Below, one piece after another: positions 1 to 4,970 of a DNA stretch of 6,469 nucleotides. The translations under genes were made by a program, and so were the position numbers. The DNA is from JADHUC01 sp964617665. Its GTDB lineage: Bacteria > Planctomycetota > Planctomycetia > Pirellulales > Pirellulaceae. The DNA lies in the NCBI GenBank assembly GCA_964617665.1, contig CAZUAH010000714.1:1-6469 (forward strand). Direction: 5' to 3'. Position 1 is the stretch's first letter. Each line of letters opens with the position of its first letter. Under the pieces are notes generated by a model, which saw only the letters and a program-made list of their open reading frames with translations, did no database searches and was not told the DNA's origin.

Positions 1-172
1 CTCGCGATGAGTCGTATATCTTCGGCCCCGAAGGAGCAAAAGGATGTCAATATCCTAAAAGGTGCGATGCGAGGTCATTAATGTCGAGCGGAGAGCCCGG
101 AGACGACGGATGCTGCATGCGGTAGTTAATGTGAGTGCTTCAAGGGCACATGAAAGTTCCGCAAGAAGATGA
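1..172. other. Left-edge region without a recognisable gene
   Basis: All three forward frames are interrupted by stops (for example TAA at 79-81, TAG at 123-125, TGA at 170-172). The reverse strand gives only very short open stretches, the longest clean one being about 23 codons. None of the short peptides resembles a family I know. The visible structure is two small stem-loops at 20-33 and 41-56. The region may be the far end of a decayed gene whose last readable part lies at 173-364, or plain intergenic DNA. I see no tRNA, riboswitch or insertion-sequence end. Confidence 0.5.
20..56. repeat. Two adjacent small stem-loops
   Basis: Bases 20-33 form a perfect inverted repeat, CTTCGG-CC-CCGAAG. 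Bases 41-56 form AGGAT-GTCAAT-ATCCT. Read on the minus strand, the second stem is followed directly by TTTT, which is terminator-like, but a 5-bp stem is weak and no minus-strand gene lies just upstream of it. They could mark the end of a transcript from outside the window. The function is unassigned. Confidence 0.3.
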
Positions 173-364
173 GTTGTGCTTACGCTCCGGTTTGCAGGCG
201 GAGGTGACGCACCATCCGAATTACCTCTGCTTCACGATACTGAGAACCAAATTTACGGTTCTTTCGATGGAAGTCAATCGGCTTGCTTGACAGCGGGGCG
301 TGAATCCCTGGTAGTGTGGCACATCGTTGAATCAGGCGAGCTATTGCCGGTAGCTTGCCCGCAG
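173..364 (+). pseudogene. Remnant of a WD40-repeat gene (one readable blade)
   Basis: The forward frame starting after the TGA at 170-172 reads like a single WD40 blade: a His-Asp near the start (HDTENQI), then SFDGSQSACLTAGRES, then LVVWHIVESGELL. This matches the usual order of GH, the 'SPDG' turn, 'LTAGRD' strand and 'VRLWDVATGEEL' strand. WD40 proteins need several blades, yet the frame is closed upstream by the TGA and no other blade appears in any frame of 1-172. Downstream of about 360 the frame stays open to 550 but loses the pattern. A tandem TGATAA sits one frame away at 366-371, right before the inverted repeat at 376-406, as if the original gene ended there before a frameshift. 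The GTG at 176 could start a 124-residue ORF, but I see no reason to believe that product. It lies on the opposite strand from the intact WD40 gene at the right edge. Confidence 0.4.
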
Positions 365-375
365 GTGATAATATC

Positions 376-406
376 CTCTGGTATTGGAGCTAATCCAATA
401 CCAGAG
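376..406. repeat. Perfect 13-bp inverted repeat (strong hairpin)
   Basis: The arms CTCTGGTATTGGA (376-388) and TCCAATACCAGAG (394-406) are perfectly complementary around a 5-base loop, GCTAA. The stem would be stable in RNA from either strand. No run of T follows on either side, so it is not a classical intrinsic terminator, although bidirectional terminators without a T-run are possible. It sits 5 bp after the out-of-frame TGATAA at 366-371 and about 160 bp before the cupredoxin-like gene. It could be a terminator for the decayed upstream gene, a leader structure, or an operator palindrome. Confidence 0.75.
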
Positions 407-569
407 CGTCATACCCGCCGTCTTCGCCCCTGCGACGAGCCCATCCTCGACCGACTTCTCCAGCCGATTGTATTGGGATTGCCTAGCGGGCCTCTCCGCG
501 GCCATTTTGACGCTCGATTGAATCCATCCGCGCGATTCCATCTTTCATAGCCCAAGGGAGCCGCACGTT
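407..569. other. Leader region of the cupredoxin-like gene
   Basis: This stretch lies between the 13-bp hairpin and the ATG at 570. The minus strand carries an open frame of 66 codons (341-541) that runs through the hairpin and has fairly GC-rich third positions, but it matches nothing I recognise and has no clear binding site. On the plus strand TTGACG (507-512) resembles a -35 box but has no matching -10. Apart from the binding site at 554-560, nothing functional can be supported. Confidence 0.4.
554..560 (+). promoter_or_regulatory. Ribosome binding site of the cupredoxin-like gene
   Basis: AAGGGAG lies nine bases before the ATG at 570. It is the clearest Shine-Dalgarno sequence in the window and supports this start, which also places a twin-arginine signal at the very N-terminus. 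I see no convincing promoter between the hairpin at 376-406 and this site. Confidence 0.6.
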
Positions 570-1364
570 ATGATCTCCATCAATCGCCGACATTTCCTCA
601 CTACAACAGCAGCCACCGCAGGTTTGCTGGCCGCCGGTGCCTACCCAACGATCGCCGCGTCGGCCGACTCCGATGCGTGGGGCGATCTGGTCGGTCAGTT
701 CGTGTACGACGGGAAAGCACCAGAACGCAAGAAGCTGAAGGTGGACAAGGATGTCGAGTGCTGTGGCAAGTTCGATATCCGCGACGAATCGCTGATGGTC
801 GACAAGGAGGGTGGTTTGGGGAATGTCTTCGTCTACGTCCGAAGCCGAAGCGTAGCCGTTTGCCCTGACCTGGAGTTGGCGGTCAAGGACAAAGTTGTGT
901 TGGACAACCGCGATTGCATCTTCAAGCCGCATTGCATGACGATTTGGTACACAAAGCAGACTTTCGAGATTGTCAATTCTGACCCTGTCGGCCAGAACGT
1001 CGCCTTCACACCCATATTCGATACACCGGCAAACATCGTGATTCCGGTCAAAGGCAAGGCGACGCACAAGTTCGGCCGCAAGCAGACAATCCCCGTCAAG
1101 ATCTTGTGCAACTATCACCGCTGGGAAAGCGCCTACATTCTACCTCGGGACAATCCCTACATCTCCGTATCGCAGCCCGACGGCGCGTTCAAGATCGAGA
1201 AGTTGCCCGTGGGGGAATTGGAATTTCAGGTTTGGCACGAGCGATCGGGCTGCGTCGCGACATCGGATTGGTCAAGAGGTCGCTTCAAGATGGAAATCAA
1301 GCCGGGAACCAACGACTTGGGCACCATCAAACTCGATCCGACTTTGTTCCCGGCACCGGGCTAA
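570..1364 (+). CDS. Tat-exported cupredoxin-like protein (methylamine utilization family)
   Basis: The 264-residue product starts with a twin-arginine signal: NRRHFL at residues 5-10, a hydrophobic stretch to about 24, and a likely cut after ASA at 30-32, so it should be exported folded across the cytoplasmic membrane. The mature part follows the planctomycete cupredoxin-like family: a 'VGQFVYDGKAPERK' strand (41-54), ECCGK (63-67), 'GGLGNVFVYV' (81-90), 'CIFKPH' (116-121), 'NSDPVGQNV' (136-144), 'CNYHRWES' (180-187), then a carboxypeptidase-regulatory-like tail with 'PVGELEFQVWHE' (213-224). In relatives as I recall them, the third motif carries HN and the fourth CxxHxWM, giving His, Cys, His and Met copper ligands. 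Here Gln142 and Glu186 replace the first His and the Met, while Cys180 and His183 remain. Copper binding is therefore uncertain; an electron-transfer or structural periplasmic role is possible. It has a good RBS, appears monocistronic and converges on the oxidoreductase gene. Confidence 0.8.
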   Translation: MISINRRHFLTTTAATAGLLAAGAYPTIAASADSDAWGDLVGQFVYDGKAPERKKLKVDKDVECCGKFDIRDESLMVDKEGGLGNVFVYVRSRSVAVCPDLELAVKDKVVLDNRDCIFKPHCMTIWYTKQTFEIVNSDPVGQNVAFTPIFDTPANIVIPVKGKATHKFGRKQTIPVKILCNYHRWESAYILPRDNPYISVSQPDGAFKIEKLPVGELEFQVWHERSGCVATSDWSRGRFKMEIKPGTNDLGTIKLDPTLFPAPG

Positions 1365-1377
1365 AGATCGCCGCGTG

Positions 1378-2553
1378 CTAGAGCAATTGCCAAGCACCGT
1401 TTTCTCGGCTGCTGGTCACGCATCGGTGAATGAAAGTGACACCTTCAGCACCATCGTAGACGTTCGGATAGATGGTGCTCTTGGCATCGACCGCTGCGCC
1501 CTTCGCCCGCATCACCATATCGTCGAAACTGTCTCGGTAGATGTTGGCGAACGCCTCCAGAAAACCCTCGGGATGGCCTCCGGGTAGACGACTAGCTGAC
1601 TGGCATGAATCGCTGGTCCATTCGGCGCGAGGATTCCGCTCGTATATCTGGGCCGGAAGGCCGTATCTTCGAACGATCAATTCGTTGGGTTCCTCTTGTC
1701 GCCAGGCGAGCGATCCCGTGGTGCCGTCGATTTCCAGCGAGAAGTCGTTCAACCGGCCGTGCGTCACTTGGCTGACGGTTATCATGCCCATCGCGTCATC
1801 GGCGAATCGAATCAAGGCATGGCCGTAATCGTCTAACGGGCGAACGGGATGAAACGTCTTGAGGTTGCAGGAGACTTCGACCGGAGACATGCCGGTTGTG
1901 TATCGAATCAGATGGTAGGCGTGGATGCCAACATCGCCCATCGTGCCCGAGGGTCCAGTCTTGGCCGGATCAGTTTTCCACAGTCCTCGTGTTGGCGACT
2001 GACCCGGGACCATGCGGCGCAGACTGCCCGTAATGTAGTTGGCGCGGATAGCCTGGATCTCACCGAGATCGCCACCCATGATCATGTCGCGAGCCTGTCG
2101 CACAAGCGGATACCCAGCATAGTTGTGGATCAACGTGAACACAACGCCGGACCGCTCGACCAAGCTCACTAGTTGTTCTGCGTGCCCGACTTCGGTCGTC
2201 ATGGGCTTGTCGCAAACGACGTTCAGTCCGGCTTCGAGCGCTGCTCTGGCGATCTCGAAGTGCGTACAGTTGGGCGTGGCGATACTAACGAAGTCGATTC
2301 TTTGGTCCGCCGGAAGCCGTAACTCACCGTCGAGCAATTCTTGGTACGATCCGTACGCGCGGTCTGCATCAATTCCAAAATCCGGTGCTGCATCTCGCGC
2401 TTTGACCGGGTCTGACGAAAGAGCGCCCGCCACCAGTTCGGCTCGCGCGTCCAACGTCGCGGCGACCGCGTGAACGCGACCTATGAACGCGTTGCCGCCA
2501 CCGCCAATCAAACCCATGCGAAGTTTGCGGTCTAGTGGAGAATTGACAGGCAT
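1378..2553 (-). CDS. Gfo/Idh/MocA family NAD(P)-dependent oxidoreductase
   Basis: This 391-residue protein is a typical full-length member of the family, which oxidises or reduces sugars, inositols and related polyols with NAD(P). The N-terminal Rossmann fold shows the nucleotide-binding turn MGLIGGGGNAFIGRVH (13-28), 'SIATPN' (90-95) and the catalytic-lysine motif CDKP (114-117), where most relatives have EKP. The C-terminal substrate domain carries GDVGIHAYHL (206-215), whose Asp207 and His211 match the usual active-site pair. A late HPEGFLEAFANIY stretch (327-339) is typical of one subgroup. No signal peptide is visible, so it should be cytoplasmic. The substrate cannot be told from sequence. 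The ATG at 2553 has only a weak GGGAA upstream. It begins 44 bp after the obg stop on the same strand and is probably the last gene of that transcript. Confidence 0.9.
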   Translation of the reverse strand: MPVNSPLDRKLRMGLIGGGGNAFIGRVHAVAATLDARAELVAGALSSDPVKARDAAPDFGIDADRAYGSYQELLDGELRLPADQRIDFVSIATPNCTHFEIARAALEAGLNVVCDKPMTTEVGHAEQLVSLVERSGVVFTLIHNYAGYPLVRQARDMIMGGDLGEIQAIRANYITGSLRRMVPGQSPTRGLWKTDPAKTGPSGTMGDVGIHAYHLIRYTTGMSPVEVSCNLKTFHPVRPLDDYGHALIRFADDAMGMITVSQVTHGRLNDFSLEIDGTTGSLAWRQEEPNELIVRRYGLPAQIYERNPRAEWTSDSCQSASRLPGGHPEGFLEAFANIYRDSFDDMVMRAKGAAVDAKSTIYPNVYDGAEGVTFIHRCVTSSRENGAWQLL

Positions 2554-2597
2554 CGTGAAGGTTCCCAGATTGATCGGGGCAATTGCGCGACAGTGTC

Positions 2598-3605
2598 CTA
2601 ATCGCTCAATGTCTCGGACTGCTCATCCAAGAGGCGAGCGATCTTGCCGGTCAGTTGATTCAATCCCTGTCCAGTGACTGCAGAGATCAAGATGACATCC
2701 CGATCGAGCGACTCGGCCAACTGATCGCGAATGTCGCTCGATTCGGGCAAGTCGGCCTTGGTGACGACAACGATCTCGGGACGCTGGCTCAGCTTTTCGT
2801 TGTACTGCGTCAGTTCGCTGTGTATGGCTTGGTAGTTCTCCAGCGGATCGCTTCCGTCCATCGGCGATGGTTCGACCAGGTGAACCAGAATGCCGGCCCT
2901 TTCGACGTGTCGCAGAAACTCGTGACCCAGGCCGGCGCCTGTATGAGCTCCTTCGATCAATCCGGGGATGTCGGCCATGACAAACGAACGGTCCCGGTCG
3001 ATCATAACTCGGCCTAGGTTCGGATACTTGGTTGTGAATGGATAATCGGCAATCTGCGGTCGCGCTCGAGACAGACGGCTTAGCAATGTGCTCTTGCCCG
3101 CGTTGGGCTTGCCGATCAGACCCACGTCGGCGATGACTTTCAACTCGAAAATCAGTTTGCGTCGTTCGCCTTCTTCGCCCGGCGTGTGCTGGCGCGGCGC
3201 CTGGTTAGTAGACGACTTGAAATGGGTGTTGCCCCAGCCCCCTTTGCCGCCGCGAGCCGCCACCAAGCGATCACCGGTCTGTACCAGATCCTTAATTACG
3301 AAGTCGTTCTGTGAATCGATCACCACGGTGCCGGGAGGTACTTGAATGATCAAGTCCTTACCATTGCGACCGTGCCGATTCGAGCCCTGTCCGTGTGTGC
3401 CTCTCTTGGCTTTCCAGAATTTGCGGTTGGCCAGCGCCGTAAGACTGTCGATCCCGGCCTCGGTCACCACAACCACGCTGCCCCCGTTACCGCCATCACC
3501 GCCGTCGGGGCCGCCCTTAGGAACGTACCGCTCGCGCCGAAAGCTGACGCAGCCGGATCCGCCGTTGCCAGCATGGACTTCGATTTCGACTCGATCGACG
3601 AACAT
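2598..3605 (-). CDS. obg: GTPase Obg (ribosome assembly and stress GTPase)
   Basis: Obg is a conserved GTPase that binds the large ribosomal subunit during assembly and links it to nucleotide and stress status. From the ATG at 3605 the product is 335 residues and begins MFVDRVEIEV, the usual Obg start. The glycine-rich Obg fold follows (about 1-155), with KGGPDGGDGGNGGS and ARGGKGGWGN. The G domain shows G1 GKPNAGKST (165-173), G2 PFTT (189-192), G3 DIPG (212-215), G4 TKAD (282-285) and G5 ISAV (307-310). G4 has Thr where most members have Asn (NKxD). The protein ends soon after the G domain, so the extra C-terminal domain of longer homologues (OCT) is absent. A GTG at 3623 would add six residues but lacks a binding site. 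It is read with the downstream oxidoreductase gene and probably drives its expression. Confidence 0.96.
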   Translation of the reverse strand: MFVDRVEIEVHAGNGGSGCVSFRRERYVPKGGPDGGDGGNGGSVVVVTEAGIDSLTALANRKFWKAKRGTHGQGSNRHGRNGKDLIIQVPPGTVVIDSQNDFVIKDLVQTGDRLVAARGGKGGWGNTHFKSSTNQAPRQHTPGEEGERRKLIFELKVIADVGLIGKPNAGKSTLLSRLSRARPQIADYPFTTKYPNLGRVMIDRDRSFVMADIPGLIEGAHTGAGLGHEFLRHVERAGILVHLVEPSPMDGSDPLENYQAIHSELTQYNEKLSQRPEIVVVTKADLPESSDIRDQLAESLDRDVILISAVTGQGLNQLTGKIARLLDEQSETLSD

Positions 3606-3615
3606 CTTAGGCGTT

Positions 3616-3621
3616 TCTCTC
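3616..3621 (-). promoter_or_regulatory. Likely ribosome binding site of obg
   Basis: On the minus strand GAGAGA lies ten bases before the ATG at 3605. It overlaps the alternative GTG start at 3621-3623, which itself has nothing like a binding site upstream. Together with the conserved MFVDRV start of Obg proteins, this favours the ATG. Confidence 0.4.
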
Positions 3622-3713
3622 ACTGGATGGAACGAAAAGGCTGTTAGTCACGTAGCAAGTGGCGGATTAGGGGTAAGCCGGCACTTGAGGACTGAGTAGT
3701 CCCATGACCATAG

Positions 3714-3742
3714 AGTGTAACCGATTTCGGTTTGGATTTCAG
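3714..3742 (-). promoter_or_regulatory. Weak candidate promoter for obg
   Basis: On the minus strand CTGAAA (3742-3737) and TACACT (3719-3714) are separated by 17 bases, each matching the sigma-70 consensus at four of six positions. Transcription would begin near 3706, leaving a leader of about 100 bases before obg. The gap 3606-3822 is the longest break between minus-strand genes, so an obg promoter is expected here, but planctomycete promoters are poorly defined. A small inverted repeat, AACCG-ATTT-CGGTT (3719-3732), lies in the spacer and overlaps one base of the -10 hexamer. Confidence 0.2.
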
Positions 3743-3822
3743 GTGCGCCACAAACCAGACTGAAGACTGGAATAAATCGTTCCTTTAGTCTTGAGAGACT
3801 ATTCTCTTTGCCTCGACACCCA

Positions 3823-4911
3823 CTACTGCTTCTTGTTCTTGGCGACCTCCTCGTGGACGACAGCAATGAACTCAGTAAATTCGACCAGGTGGCCGGCCAA
3901 CTCACCCTGCTCGTCTTTCACCCTTGTCTTGATTTGCTGCAACGTCCATTCCTTGATGGCTTCGCTTTCGAGTTCCTCCAGGGAGTCTTTGCCATTTATG
4001 TAGCTCGTGATTACTGCCCGAAGTACCGCGACTTCCGCTTCCCCCATTTCTGGATACAAATCTCGTATCGCGCTTCCAACTTGGCTGTCGCGAAACTTAT
4101 AGGCAAGAGCATTAACGATCGCCTCGCCGAGAGTCACGTTTTCGGAGGGGCCGCGTCCATCAAGGACATCGTTGACTGATGCCTTTCTTTGCTTAGCATA
4201 CCAATCAGCGATAACTGCAGTGACGATTTTGCTGCGTGCTGAAGCAATACGTTGCTCACGTTCACGTCGTCGTCTTTCCTTCAGGGTTCTCTCTCGTTCC
4301 GCGCGGCGTTCGTCAAGAAAGCGAGTTGCGGTTGGGCGAAAACTCGGACTGATCGATGCCAAGTACTCAATGTCCTCGTCGGAAAGCGTCTGCCATTTGA
4401 TCAGTGTAGTCTCGCTGTTCCCGAACTCTAATTCGATCTTGTCCAACACCGGCCCAACAAGCCTCGCCTTGATTCGCCGATTTTTTGTATCTGTCCAATA
4501 CCTGGATCGTCGCTCGGGGGCTTTGGGTAGGACCTGCGCCTTACCCGAAGGCAACGGAGCAGCAATGTCACCTTTCTTCGGCACGTCGTGTTCCGAGTAA
4601 GTGCAGGCGATCTTGTTACCCTGCGTGAACGCTATCTTAGCTTCGCAGACAAGTCGCAGACCGTCAGACGGTCGGAAGACCCCATAGTTTTGGCCTTTCT
4701 CGACTTCATCACGCTTCGCATCCTCGATGATGAGAATAACGTATGATCGCGTTACGGAAGATACAGTTCCGACTCGCTCCATATTGGATGTTGGCTGCGC
4801 CGGAACCCATCGAGTGAGACCGCCACACAGCAGAAAGACTGCAGCCCACAAAAGAGTTGCGTGATTCTTTGTGGACACTAGATTGATGAACGGTCTTGTT
4901 GGTTCACACAT
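3823..4911 (-). CDS. Exported SHD1-domain protein of unknown function
   Basis: From the ATG at 4911 the product is 362 residues. An N-terminal signal peptide is visible: polar and basic residues, the core LLWAAVFLLCGG (20-31), and a likely cut after VPA (36-38). Next comes a beta-rich stretch (about 45-119) containing VSSVTRSYVILII, 'VEKGQNYGVFR' and 'VPKKGDIAAPL', a pattern like the small FlgT-type or SH3-like barrels of envelope proteins. Residues 137-184 (RYWTD, IKARLVG, IELEF, LSDEDIEYL) match the SHD1 domain, related to a yeast SLA1 segment and common in planctomycetes. A charged Arg/Glu coiled coil (about 195-225) and a helical C-terminus without transmembrane segments follow. A TTG at 4974 would extend the protein by 21 residues and overlap the WD40 stop as TTGA, but would bury the signal peptide behind a polar leader. 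No catalytic motif is seen. It is probably co-transcribed with the WD40 gene upstream. Confidence 0.75.
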   Translation of the reverse strand: MCEPTRPFINLVSTKNHATLLWAAVFLLCGGLTRWVPAQPTSNMERVGTVSSVTRSYVILIIEDAKRDEVEKGQNYGVFRPSDGLRLVCEAKIAFTQGNKIACTYSEHDVPKKGDIAAPLPSGKAQVLPKAPERRSRYWTDTKNRRIKARLVGPVLDKIELEFGNSETTLIKWQTLSDEDIEYLASISPSFRPTATRFLDERRAERERTLKERRRREREQRIASARSKIVTAVIADWYAKQRKASVNDVLDGRGPSENVTLGEAIVNALAYKFRDSQVGSAIRDLYPEMGEAEVAVLRAVITSYINGKDSLEELESEAIKEWTLQQIKTRVKDEQGELAGHLVEFTEFIAVVHEEVAKNKKQ

Positions 4912-4970
4912 GATTCCACCGCTCTTTCCGCTGGGTTTGGGTGAGGCCGTACACGAGCCGACACACAACG

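Larger units (their letters stand above)
3606..3822. other. Intergenic gap between the SHD1 gene and obg
   Basis: This is the only sizeable gap among the minus-strand genes. Reverse-strand frames crossing it show no recognisable protein. It contains the weak promoter candidate for obg and two small palindromes, AACCG-ATTT-CGGTT (3719-3732) and AGAGA-CTAT-TCTCT (3794-3807). The latter lies just past the stop of the SHD1 gene where a terminator would be expected, but its stem is only 5 bp and no T-run follows on the minus strand. Confidence 0.5.

Noticed and set aside
60..175. GGTGCGATGCGAGG resembling the 5' end (GUGYG) of a group II intron
   Set aside because: No domain V hairpin, no reverse transcriptase and no other intron landmarks can be found downstream.
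287..317. TTGACA ... TAGTGT as a promoter for the cupredoxin-like gene
   Set aside because: The -35 is perfect but the spacing is 19 bases and the -10 is poor. It also lies in the WD40-like stretch and would put a strong hairpin in a leader of about 245 bases.
341..541. Small minus-strand frame of 66 codons ending in the hairpin region
   Set aside because: No recognisable family and no clear binding site. Its last part runs through the palindrome at 376-406, which suits noncoding structure better.
483..1118. Long minus-strand open frame (211 codons) antisense to the cupredoxin-like gene
   Set aside because: Its translation matches no family I know. The plus strand over the same bases encodes a clear Tat-signal protein with family motifs and a good ribosome binding site.
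3794..3807. Possible terminator AGAGA-CTAT-TCTCT after the SHD1 gene
   Set aside because: The stem is only 5 bp and no T-run follows on the minus strand.
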